In this document: positions 45,224-53,260 of the stretch, one piece after another | Numbering within the stretch: position 1 is the first letter of the stretch | Layout: each line of letters begins with the position of its first letter | Assembly: GCA_018435125.1 (NCBI GenBank) | Contig: JAHDNZ010000006.1 | Span: 1 to 64,000 of the forward strand | From: Bacillota bacterium | GTDB lineage: Bacteria > Bacillota > DTU065 | Reading direction: 5' to 3' | DNA: 64,000 nucleotides | The notes under the pieces: model-generated | The model's database searches: none | What the model was told of the DNA's origin: nothing | What the model saw: only the letters and a program-made list of their open reading frames with translations | Translations under genes and position numbers: made by a program

Positions 45224-46630
45224 ATGAGGTCTACCTTTTTTGGTCTGGAGATAATGCGTAGCTCTCTACAGGCACAACGGCTTGGCCTAGAAGTGACTGC
45301 TCATAATATCAGCAACGCCAATACCCCTGGCTATTCACGCCAGGTAATTAATTTAAAAGCAGCATCTCCTTATCCCTTTCCGGGTGCCAATCCGGGAGCC
45401 TTTGGTCAACTTGGTACTGGAGTTGAAGTAACGGAAGTTAAAAGGCTGAGGAATCAGTTTGTTGAGTCTCAGATACGCAAGGAAACTCAATCACTTGGTT
45501 ACTGGGATAATAAGGCAAGAAATGTCAAACAGATTGAAATGATTATCAACGAACCAACAGAGATTGGTTTATCAGCTAGTTTTGAGCGTTACTGGCAAGC
45601 TTGGCAGAATCTTGCTGGGGAAGCTGAAGATATGGGGCATAGAGCACCGGTAGCTCAAAGAGCTGCTGAGCTTTCAACTACCTTTAGAGACACCAAAAAT
45701 CAACTGCAATCACTTCAAAATGACGCTGATCATACAATTGCGGTTAATGCCAAACAAATTAATGGCCTAGCATATGAGCTGGCTTTGATCAACAAGCAAA
45801 TAGCCAAGGTTTCTCTTTTGGAACAAGCGCCTAATGATCTTTTAGATAAGCAGGATAAACTTTTAAAAGAATTGTCCGAACTTACCAACATCACTGTTTT
45901 AGAAGGCAGACAACAGACAGTGACAGTACAAATTCATGGTACATCACTAGTCGATTATGATAATGTAAACGAAATAGTAATTATTCCGCCTAAAGAACAG
46001 TCTGAAATGACTCAACTAATCTGGTCGAAGGGTCAGTCTCCTGTTTCTTTTACTAATGGTAAAATAAAGGCTCTATTTGATGTTAGGGATTCTATCTTAC
46101 CAGATGTTATAGCCAGCTTAGATGAGATGGCTCATGCTTTAATTACTGAAACAAATCGCTTACACCAAAATGGGTATGGCCTTAATTTATCGACTGGCAG
46201 AAGTTTCTTTTCAGGGAGTAATGCCTCTGATATAAAAGTAATAGATTCTATTTTAGAGGATCCGGAAAACATAGCAGCCTCAGTCAGATTCGACGCTCCC
46301 GGTAATGGCGACAATGCTTTGGCTATTGCCGATATTTTCAAAAAACCAATTCTTAAAAACAATACAGCCAATATGGAATCTTTTTTCGACAGCCTGGTAG
46401 CAAAACTAGGCGTTATGGGTCAAGAATCTGATCGCACGGTTTTGAATCAAGAAGCCTTGGTTCAGCATTTGAATAGTGAACAAAATCAATATGCAGCTGT
46501 CTCCATCGATGAAGAGATGGCAAATATGATTAAATATCAGCATGCATATGCGGCAGCGGCAAGAATGATCTCCACCCTTGATGAAGCCTTAGAAACGATT
46601 ATTACCCGCATGGGTGTAGTAGGGAGGTAA
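45224..46630 (+). CDS. flgK: Flagellar hook-associated protein FlgK (HAP1)
   Basis: The 468-aa protein starts with the rod/hook signature STFFGLEIMRSSLQAQRLGLEV-type helix and NISNANTPGYSRQ (about 28-41), and ends with QYAAVSIDEEMANMIKYQHAY followed by AARMISTLDEALETII. These terminal helices form the D0 domain of the hook-filament junction. The centre is reduced compared with 500+ aa homologues. AGGAGG precedes the ATG. It is 9 bases upstream of flgL. Confidence 0.95.
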   Translation: MRSTFFGLEIMRSSLQAQRLGLEVTAHNISNANTPGYSRQVINLKAASPYPFPGANPGAFGQLGTGVEVTEVKRLRNQFVESQIRKETQSLGYWDNKARNVKQIEMIINEPTEIGLSASFERYWQAWQNLAGEAEDMGHRAPVAQRAAELSTTFRDTKNQLQSLQNDADHTIAVNAKQINGLAYELALINKQIAKVSLLEQAPNDLLDKQDKLLKELSELTNITVLEGRQQTVTVQIHGTSLVDYDNVNEIVIIPPKEQSEMTQLIWSKGQSPVSFTNGKIKALFDVRDSILPDVIASLDEMAHALITETNRLHQNGYGLNLSTGRSFFSGSNASDIKVIDSILEDPENIAASVRFDAPGNGDNALAIADIFKKPILKNNTANMESFFDSLVAKLGVMGQESDRTVLNQEALVQHLNSEQNQYAAVSIDEEMANMIKYQHAYAAAARMISTLDEALETIITRMGVVGR

Positions 46631-46639
46631 TAAAAGTTT

Positions 46640-47539
46640 ATGCGAGTAACACAATCCTCCATGGTTGATAACCTGTTAAAAAATATCAATAGTAACTACA
46701 AGCGTTTAGAAAAGATTCAACAGCAGATAGCTACAGGCTCGACAGTTCTATTGCCATCTGATGATCCTGCCCAGGTAACTACAATTATGCGAACAAAAAG
46801 GGCTATTAACGAATCTACTCAGTTTATCGCTAACTCTGACAAAGGAGTTACTTGGCTTAATTCAGCTGACAGTGCCTTATCCGAGGCTACCAAGGTACTA
46901 CAAAGAGCGCGTGAGCTTTTAGTTCGTGGTAGTACGGGCACAAATACTCAAGGAGAAAGGGATATTATTGCCACAGAAATTGAACAACTAATTAAACATC
47001 TGGTTAATGTAGGCAATTCTTCAATTAATGGACGCCATATTTTTGCCGGTCAAAAAACCCTGATTCAACCTTATACCTATGATGAAGTCAACAGGATGAT
47101 CTCTTACCATGGCGATAACGAATATATTCAAGTTGAGATATCGCCTGGAGTAAAAGAAAACATAGGTGAACCAGGGATAGGGATTTTCGGCAAAGCTGAT
47201 GACCCTTCCGATAGCGGTATTTTTGCAGCTTTAATTAAAGCAGTAGATGATTTAGCAAATGGACAACCAGTTAGTTCTAACATTGGAGACTTGGATCAGG
47301 CCATTGAGGATTTACTGCAAAGGCAAGCCACAATTGGTACTAAGTCTCAAGGTATGTCCCTTGCCAAAAATCGTTTAGAAGAGCAAAACATTAATTTTAA
47401 GAAACTCTTATCTGAAGCTAAAGATGTTGATATAGCTAAAGCAAGCATTGAACTTATGTCTTCATCTTATGTGCATATGATGTCTTTGCAGGTTGGGGCG
47501 AGAATAATTCAACCTTCGCTGGTGGATTTTTTAACTTAA
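46640..47539 (+). CDS. flgL: Flagellar hook-associated protein FlgL (HAP3)
   Basis: The 299-aa flagellin-like protein has N-terminal MRVTQSSMVDNLLKNINSNYKRL and IATGSTVLLPSDDPAQ, and a C-terminal coiled coil (NINFKKLLSEAKDVDIAKAS). It forms the second hook-filament junction ring. GGGAGGT lies 12 bases before the ATG. In many Bacillota fliW and csrA follow flgL; here a 167-base gene-free gap and then flaG follow. Confidence 0.94.
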   Translation: MRVTQSSMVDNLLKNINSNYKRLEKIQQQIATGSTVLLPSDDPAQVTTIMRTKRAINESTQFIANSDKGVTWLNSADSALSEATKVLQRARELLVRGSTGTNTQGERDIIATEIEQLIKHLVNVGNSSINGRHIFAGQKTLIQPYTYDEVNRMISYHGDNEYIQVEISPGVKENIGEPGIGIFGKADDPSDSGIFAALIKAVDDLANGQPVSSNIGDLDQAIEDLLQRQATIGTKSQGMSLAKNRLEEQNINFKKLLSEAKDVDIAKASIELMSSSYVHMMSLQVGARIIQPSLVDFLT

Positions 47540-47706
47540 CCAGAGTAAGTTTAGCTCGTAGTACTTATTTTAAGAGAAACTAGACTAATAGAAAAAAACA
47601 ACCTTACCTTTAATTATTGGGGATGTTAGTAGTTTAGGTTAGTAGATCGGACTGACTTTTATTGAGCGCTATCTTCTCTAATACTAAATAAAGACGGGGT
47701 GAAAGT

Positions 47707-48057
47707 ATGGAGATTAAACTTGATAATACTAGGTCGTCAATTCAAGACAGAGCGCAAGAAATAAGAAATAGGATGGAAAACGAAAAAACCAAGGTTGAAC
47801 AAAATAGTGTTACTGAAAGTACAGAAGAAAAAAAAGAAAACAGTTTAGACAATTCGATTGAAATTGCAGATAAGTTAGCTAAAGCTTTTAATAAAGAGAT
47901 TAAGTTTCAGATCCATGAACAAACCGAACAGATCTATGTTGAGATTGTAGATAAAGATACAGGTGAAGTAATTAAACAGATTCCGCCCGAAGAAATGCTA
48001 AAGATCGCTGCTAGTGTACAGGAATTTTTAGGTCTTATCGTAGATAAAAAGGCTTAG
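47707..48057 (+). CDS. flaG: FlaG-family protein
   Basis: The 116-aa protein has a charged, low-complexity N terminus and the FlaG core KEIKFQIHEQTEQIYVEIVD followed by KDTGEVIKQIPPEEMLKIAA. FlaG proteins influence filament length. AGACGGGGTG precedes the ATG. It lies immediately before fliD, the usual order. Confidence 0.9.
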   Translation: MEIKLDNTRSSIQDRAQEIRNRMENEKTKVEQNSVTESTEEKKENSLDNSIEIADKLAKAFNKEIKFQIHEQTEQIYVEIVDKDTGEVIKQIPPEEMLKIAASVQEFLGLIVDKKA

Positions 48058-48068
48058 GAGGTGTAAAT

Positions 48069-49421
48069 ATGGATTTTTTAGGTATTGGTTCAAATATGGA
48101 TATGCAATCCATCGTAGATAAGCTAGTTGCTTTAGAAAAACGCCCTATTCTTCGCTTAGAAAGTCAAAAAGTCGACTATTCAACCAAACAGGCTATTTGG
48201 CGCGAAGTCAACACTAGACTAAGTGCATTAAGTTCATCACTAGACGGCTTAAAATTACAAAGTGATTTTGAAAAAATTAATGCAACAGTGTCCGATGAAA
48301 AGATTCTCACGGCTTCTGCCGGTGCCAACGCTGCTTTCGGGGAGTATGAAATTGAGGTTCTTCAACTGGCTAAAGCCCAAAAAGTGATGTCAAATCAGTG
48401 GCAAGCTCCTCTCACAAATGAGGTTATTCTAAATATTAACGGCAAGACTGTTACTGTTGAGGCTTCTGAGGAAAATCCTCAAACAATAGTTGAGGTTGCA
48501 AGAGAGATAAATAAAACAAAAGATCTCGGTGTTATCGCATCTGTAGTTGACAAGCGATTAGTTCTAGAAGCTAATACTACTAATACAACCATTAATTTTG
48601 ATGGCGAGAACAGCTTTTTAACTGCTATAGGTGTGTTAGATGAGTCTGGTCAAATAGCAGAAGGCAAACAACTTCAAGCTGCAACCGAGGCGATTGTCAA
48701 TATTAATGGTATTGAGGTTAAGCGTGATAGCAACATAATCGAGGAAGCTATTTTAGGAGTTAAACTAATTCTTAAAAAAGAAAGCCCCGACAAGGTAAAT
48801 GTTGCGGTAAACAAAGATGTGGACGCTATCTATAATAAGATTAAAGGGTTTATAGACGAATATACCAAAGTTCAGACTTACCTGGACAAGCAAACCTTTT
48901 TTACCAAAGGAACTGGTGACCAACTAAATTCAACCGGTCAGCTTTTTAGCGATAGTACTGTTACTATACTAAAGACCAGATTAAGGTCGATTTTCGCCGG
49001 AGCGGTGGAGGACATAGCCGGTACTGATTTAAAGATGCTTTCTCAAATCGGTATTGAGGTAGATAAAACTGGTAAGGTCCAAGTTGACGATGCGAAACTT
49101 AAAGAGGCCATTAAAGAAAAGCCCACTCAGGTGGCTGACATATTTATTAAAAAAGATACAGGCATGACTGCCAAAATGCAGACCTATATCAAGGGTTATA
49201 CTGAGTATGCAGGTATTATTGACAGTAAGCTCAAATACTATGATGCTCGTATCCAGGATGTAGATAAGAGTATGAAACGACTAGATGAAAGAGTTGAAAT
49301 GAGAAGAGAAAGCTTGATCAGGCAATTTACCGCTTTGGATAAAGCTCTAGCTAGAAACTATGATCAAGGTCTCTGGCTAACTACACAATTACAACAGCTA
49401 ACATCATTTAAGAAGAATTGA
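48069..49421 (+). CDS. fliD: Flagellar filament cap protein FliD (HAP2)
   Basis: The 450-aa protein has the FliD N terminus GIGSNMDMQSIVDKLVALEKRPI (about 6-28) and the conserved C-terminal region KYYDARIQDVDKSMKRLDERVEMRRESL with a terminal coiled coil. In between are FliD domain strings such as SAGANAAFGEYEIEVLQLAKAQ. It caps the filament and folds incoming flagellin. AGGAGGTG precedes the ATG. It is followed by fliS with 11 bases between stop and start. Confidence 0.94.
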   Translation: MDFLGIGSNMDMQSIVDKLVALEKRPILRLESQKVDYSTKQAIWREVNTRLSALSSSLDGLKLQSDFEKINATVSDEKILTASAGANAAFGEYEIEVLQLAKAQKVMSNQWQAPLTNEVILNINGKTVTVEASEENPQTIVEVAREINKTKDLGVIASVVDKRLVLEANTTNTTINFDGENSFLTAIGVLDESGQIAEGKQLQAATEAIVNINGIEVKRDSNIIEEAILGVKLILKKESPDKVNVAVNKDVDAIYNKIKGFIDEYTKVQTYLDKQTFFTKGTGDQLNSTGQLFSDSTVTILKTRLRSIFAGAVEDIAGTDLKMLSQIGIEVDKTGKVQVDDAKLKEAIKEKPTQVADIFIKKDTGMTAKMQTYIKGYTEYAGIIDSKLKYYDARIQDVDKSMKRLDERVEMRRESLIRQFTALDKALARNYDQGLWLTTQLQQLTSFKKN

Positions 49422-49432
49422 GGTGCTACAAA

Positions 49433-49822
49433 ATGAAAGGTTATGACCCATATGCACAGTATAAAAAAACCAGAGTTGAAACTGCCAGTCCAGCTGAGCT
49501 TATAACCATGCTTTATGATGAAGCGGTTAAATCTTTAAAACTGGCGGTTAAAGCTATTGAAGATAAAAAGCCTGAGATAGCTCATAATAATATTATCAAG
49601 GTGCAAGACATACTTGACGAGTTGAGCTTTTCCATCAATAAAGAACAAGGGGGAGAGATTGCTGAGAATCTGCTCTCACTTTACGATTATATGAAACATC
49701 AATTAATTGAAGCCAATCTTAAAAAAGAGACTACTCTTGTCAATGAAGTCTGTCAAATGGTCGAAGAACTTAGAGCTACTTGGCAAGAAGCAGCTAAGGC
49801 AGGCACCAAAAGCAATGGTTGA
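49433..49822 (+). CDS. fliS: Flagellin export chaperone FliS
   Basis: The 129-aa helical chaperone shows the FliS signature YAQYKKTRVETASPAELITMLYDEAVKSL (about 5-33). It keeps flagellin unpolymerised in the cytoplasm. ATG 49433 follows GAGGTG; the frame to 49418 overlaps fliD without support. The presence of FliS implies a flagellin gene elsewhere on the chromosome. The 3' end overlaps the next frame by 8 bases. Confidence 0.94.
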   Translation: MKGYDPYAQYKKTRVETASPAELITMLYDEAVKSLKLAVKAIEDKKPEIAHNNIIKVQDILDELSFSINKEQGGEIAENLLSLYDYMKHQLIEANLKKETTLVNEVCQMVEELRATWQEAAKAGTKSNG

Positions 49823-50279
49823 GTCATTTAATTATTTTTGGGAAGCCTTAGAGAAGAAACGCGATTATCTAAACATGATTAGAGTGTCTTTAGAAAAGCA
49901 AGTAAATGCAGCCAAAGCTAATGAGTGGACTGAGTTCAATTGTCTAGCTGACCAAATTGACACTATAATTAAACAGGTAGATGAACTGGATCTGTTTATT
50001 AAAGAGAAATATGAAAATATACAGTCTCTGCAAGATGTTCAAAAACTCTGGGGAGAGGAAAAATCCGGGAAAATTAGGGTATTAAGCATTGAAATGCAAG
50101 CTCTTGTCGAAGAATCTATTAAACTTCAAGAGTCTTCTGTTGTTCCAATAACAAGCAAAAAAGAACAGGCACTCAAAGAACTACAGGTCCTTGAGCTTAG
50201 AAAGGATACCTTAAAAGCCTACAGAAGACCATCCCACTATTATAAATCGATACCACGGTTTATTGATAAGGAAAAATAA
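49815..50279 (+). CDS. Small coiled-coil protein after FliS (FliT-like position)
   Basis: The 154-aa helical protein (SFNYFWEALEKKRDYLNMIR, QIDTIIKQVDELDLFIKEKY) resembles no strong family, but its place after fliS and its all-helical composition suit a FliT-type export chaperone. The ATG at 49815 overlaps the fliS stop and is coupled; the longer open frame from 49707 lies inside fliS and is rejected. It is the last gene of the flagellar run. Confidence 0.6.
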   Translation: MVESFNYFWEALEKKRDYLNMIRVSLEKQVNAAKANEWTEFNCLADQIDTIIKQVDELDLFIKEKYENIQSLQDVQKLWGEEKSGKIRVLSIEMQALVEESIKLQESSVVPITSKKEQALKELQVLELRKDTLKAYRRPSHYYKSIPRFIDKEK

Positions 50280-50507
50280 ACATGTTATTGCAGTAATTAT
50301 GAGAATATATCTGTCTGCAGCATTAATTAACAATGATTTTCGTATGCCATAAATCGACACAACTCGACACCAATAAGCTGAGACTAAGCAATAGCAACAG
50401 TTAACCAGGTTGCTGGGATAATTTGACATAATACCTCTACTGTTATAACTTTAATATGATATTGTTTTTCTTGGTTAGCCAAGTGAGTAGGAGGTATTTT
50501 CGATAAA
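50280..50507. other. Spacer before csp
   Basis: A 228-base gene-free stretch. Its second half contains the candidate csp promoter and leader; the first half (50280-50400) shows no terminator of clear shape and no open frame. Confidence 0.5.
50423..50449 (+). promoter_or_regulatory. Candidate csp promoter
   Basis: TTGACA (50423-50428), a perfect -35 hexamer, is followed after 15 bases by TATAAC (50444-50449). The spacing is 2 bases shorter than ideal. Transcription would begin near 50457, giving a ~50-base AT-rich leader with AGGAGG 13 bases before the ATG. Confidence 0.5.
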
Positions 50508-50708
50508 ATGCAAGGCAAAGTTAAGTGGTTTAGCAATGAAAAAGGCTATGGCTTTATAGAACCCTCTGGTGGAGGTGCTGATGTATTTGTCCACTATACG
50601 GCCATTACAGGTGATGGTTACAGATCGTTAGAGGAAGGGCAAGAGGTAGAATTTGATATTGTTGATGGTGTACGTGGGCCTCAAGCTGCAAATGTCAAAA
50701 AAAGCTAA
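50508..50708 (+). CDS. csp: Cold shock protein
   Basis: The 66-aa protein is a single cold-shock domain. RNP1 is KGYGFIEP and RNP2 is VFVHYTAI; the N terminus [12 protein letters not shown] is canonical. It binds single-stranded RNA and DNA as an RNA chaperone. It is flanked by its own candidate promoter and a terminator. Confidence 0.97.
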   Translation: MQGKVKWFSNEKGYGFIEPSGGGADVFVHYTAITGDGYRSLEEGQEVEFDIVDGVRGPQAANVKKS

Positions 50709-50718
50709 TTTCGGTTAT

Positions 50719-50745
50719 AAGGAGGTTAATAGCCTCCTTTTTGTG
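50719..50745 (+). terminator. csp terminator
   Basis: AAGGAGG and CCTCCTT pair around a short loop (TTAATAG), followed by TTTTGTGTGTTT, eleven bases after the csp stop. Confidence 0.85.
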
Positions 50746-50828
50746 TGTTTAATATTTCCTGAAGTGGGTAATAAATATATAGAAGAGATCTAGTTATGGC
50801 TCCATTTTCCATGAAGGGAGTGGGTGGT

Positions 50829-51389
50829 GTGAAGATTATAGTTTCGGGGAAAAACATTTTAGTTACTGATGCTCTAAAGGCTTACGTGGAAAAAAGGGTT
50901 GGTAAACTAGAACGCTACTTAAAAGGTTTTAACAAAGAAGTTGAGGCTAACGTTATCTTAAGTGTAGAAGGGAACTTCCAGATTGTTGAAGTAACAATTG
51001 AACTTGTGGGTATTATCATAAGAGGCGAAGAACGTACTAATGACATGTACACCTCAATCGACAATGTGGTAGAAAAGCTAGAGCGTCAAATTAGAAAGTA
51101 TAAGACACGTGTTAAATTAAAAAACAGACAGGATACTAGAGAGGCCATTAAAGAGATAAATCAAAGACATTTAGAGATCCCCGATAATGACGACCCAGAG
51201 GAAGAAATAAAGATTGTTAAGAAGAAGAAATTTACCCTTAAACCTATGACAGTAGAAGAAGCGGTAATGCAGATGGATTTGCTGGGACACGACTTTTTTG
51301 TGTTTTTAGATAGCGATGATAATGAGGTACGAGTGGTTTATAAAAGAAGAGATGGCAACTACGGTTTAATCGAACCGGAACTAGCCTAG
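50829..51389 (+). CDS. hpf: Ribosome hibernation-promoting factor, long form
   Basis: The 186-aa protein has an N-terminal S30AE domain (VSGKNILVTDALKAYVEKRVGKLERY, residues 4-30 approx.) and the C-terminal dimerisation domain of long HPF (KKFTLKPMTVEEAVMQMDLLGHDFFVF, DNYGLIEPE-like end). It pairs 70S ribosomes into 100S dimers in stationary phase. GTG 50829 gives the family N terminus; ATG 50811 and ATG 50796 are longer options. Its terminator has been split by an IS. Confidence 0.94.
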   Translation: MKIIVSGKNILVTDALKAYVEKRVGKLERYLKGFNKEVEANVILSVEGNFQIVEVTIELVGIIIRGEERTNDMYTSIDNVVEKLERQIRKYKTRVKLKNRQDTREAIKEINQRHLEIPDNDDPEEEIKIVKKKKFTLKPMTVEEAVMQMDLLGHDFFVFLDSDDNEVRVVYKRRDGNYGLIEPELA

Positions 51390-51390
51390 A

Positions 51391-51414
51391 GATAAAAAAA
51401 GGCCGGATTAAATC
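51391..51414 (+). terminator. hpf terminator, left half (interrupted)
   Basis: GATAAAAAAAGGCCGG-GATTAAATC here, together with GATTAAATC-CGGCCTTTTTTTTATC at 53062-53085, rebuild a hairpin GGCCGGAT / ATCCGGCC followed by eight T. This was the intrinsic hpf terminator before the IS entered at its apex. Alone, the left half cannot terminate. Confidence 0.75.
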
Positions 51415-51451
51415 CAATGTCATTAAGTTAAGAACCGAACAATTGGAACTC

Positions 51452-51491
51452 AAAAAGACAGAGTATAAGAAATTGTACCCTGTCTTTTTTT
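51452..51491 (+). terminator. Hairpin at IS left end
   Basis: AAAAAGACAG and CTGTCTTTTT pair across an 18-nt loop, followed by further T, within 80 bases of the IS left end and upstream of the transposase. Many IS carry such structures to block outside transcription from reaching the transposase. Here it also gives hpf a replacement terminator. Confidence 0.6.
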
Positions 51492-51577
51492 GATGTTTTT
51501 GAAAAATAGGACTTGATAAATAGGGCGAAATCTGTGGCGCAGCCCCTTAAATGAAGGCATTTTAAGGAGGTTGTGTC

Positions 51578-52891
51578 ATGGTAAATTATTCACTATTTAT
51601 TAAGGAAAAGTTGAAATCTATTATCGCCGATATGGCATCCCGAAAGGATGAATTAGTTAAAGACCCAGGCCAGGATTTTACACGTCGTCGAAAACTCTCG
51701 TTCGAAGAGACGATTAACTTTATGCTTTCCATGGGGGGTGGTAGCCTCGATTACGAGCTAATGGAGCATTTCAGTTATGATCCAAAAGTAGCTACTTCTT
51801 CTGCATTTATTCAGCAAAGAGACAAACTGCATACGAGAGCTTTTCAGTTTCTTTTGAATTAGTTCACGCATTCCTTTGAGGACTTCACACTTTATCAAGG
51901 ATACCAGCTCGTTGCAGTTGACGGTTCCGATTTGCTCATTTCGCACGATCCGAGTGATCAGCGAACATATTTTCAATCTACCCCCAACAGCAAAGGGTAT
52001 AATTTAGTTCATGTCAAAGCAATGTATGACTTATGTAACAAAGTATACCTCGATGCTTGCATTCAACCAGGCAGAAATGAGAACGAATTTAAGGCACTAA
52101 CCGATATGGTAGACGGCTCAGTTCTCAAGGATAAAAATGTAATTGTTATTGCTGATCGAGGCTATGAAAGTTATAACGTTCTTGCACATATTGAGGGAAA
52201 AAATGGAAATATATCATTCGAGTAAAAGATGCTAAAAGCAACGGTATCGTCTCTAGTTTAGATCTACCAAAAACAGGCGAATTTGACTGTCAATTAACCC
52301 GTATATTAACACGCAAACAAACAAACGTGGTTAAATCCAGACCAAATATTTACCAGTTTATGCCCAACAACTCTAATTTTGATTACTTAGAATCTGTGGG
52401 TCAAACTTACTATTCTTTGTCTTTTCGTGTTGTTCGCGTAAAAATAGCTGAAAACAACTATCAAACCTTGATTACAAACTTGGAACCTGAGGAGTTTGGG
52501 ATAGAGCAGATAAAAGAGCTCTATCGTATGCGTTGGGGCATTGAAACTTCCTTTCGGAAACTTAAGCATACAATTGGTCTTGTTAATTTGCATTCAAAAA
52601 AAGTGAAGCGCATTCTGCAAGAGGTCTTCGCAAGAATGGTCATGTATAACTTCTGTGAAATCAACTCTGCACGTAGTGATTCAACAAAAATCAAGGACAT
52701 ACGACTACCAGGTTAATTATTCTAAGGCCATGTCGATTTGTAGACACTTCTTCAAAACCCTTGTTAATGCACATCCACCCGATATTGAAGCTCTTATACA
52801 AAAGTATATTTTACCGAGAAGACAGGGTCGCACACACCCTAGAAAAATTAGATTCGGAACTTTTGTAAGCTTCAACTATAGAATAGCTTAG
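51578..52891 (+). pseudogene. IS4-family transposase, one nonsense codon and two frameshifts
   Basis: Merged fragments give about 437 codons of a DDE transposase. VAVDGSDLLI holds the first catalytic Asp region, VIVIADRGYES the second, and YRMRWGIETSFRKLK fits exactly the IS4 signature Y-x2-R-x3-E-x6-K. The frame is broken by TAG at 51860-51862, by a one-base loss in an A run near 52204 (six A where seven would keep frame) and by a one-base gain near 52686-52690. AAGGAGG precedes the ATG. It is inactive unless these are sequencing errors in homopolymers. Confidence 0.85.
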
Positions 52892-52984
52892 AATCCGAGA
52901 TAAAACGAAAGCTTTTTTGACAGATAGTTTATCTGTCTATTTGTCATGCCCCAAAATAGTAACTTCCAAGCTTCTAAAGAAAAA

Positions 52985-53035
52985 AAGAGTCGTCAAAGAC
53001 GTATTTATATTACGTTGACAACTCTTTATAAATAT
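52985..53035 (+). terminator. Hairpin at IS right end
   Basis: AGAGTCGTCAAAGACGTA and TACGTTGACAACTCT pair imperfectly around TTTATAT, about 95 bases after the transposase stop and just inside the right terminal repeat. It probably ends the transposase transcript, or shields it from antisense transcription. Confidence 0.5.
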
Positions 53036-53147
53036 CTCGTTACACTAACTTAATGACATTGGATTAAATCCGGCCTTTTTTTTATCTCTAGGATAAGCAT
53101 GTCAATATTTAAATCTAGTTGACCAATAGTGAGAATTATAGGTTCTA

Positions 53148-53156
53148 TGATATAAT
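53148..53156 (+). promoter_or_regulatory. Candidate secA promoter (extended -10)
   Basis: TGA-TATAAT is an extended -10 element; no good -35 lies 16-18 bases upstream (TTGACC is 26 bases away). It lies downstream of the IS, so secA can be transcribed independently of hpf and the IS. The leader would be about 100 bases with no obvious secM/VemP-like regulatory peptide. Confidence 0.4.
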
Positions 53157-53260
53157 ATTAACGGTTCTATTTGGGCCTTTAGAAAACATCAACTGTTGAT
53201 TCTCTAATGCTAACTATGCGGAAAGCTTTTTAACTGCAAACGGCGAGGAGGTATTGGTAT

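Larger units (their letters stand above)
51415..53061 (+). mobile_element. IS4-family insertion sequence, inactive
   Basis: The 1,647-bp element has perfect 16-bp terminal inverted repeats CAATGTCATTAAGTTA and TAACTTAATGACATTG. It is flanked by a 9-bp direct repeat GATTAAATC (51406-51414 and 53062-53070), consistent with IS4-family target duplication. It encodes a DDE transposase (51578-52891) that is now broken. The insertion lies at the apex of the hpf terminator hairpin. Because the terminal repeats and target repeats are intact, insertion looks relatively recent, although the transposase is already damaged. Confidence 0.88.
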
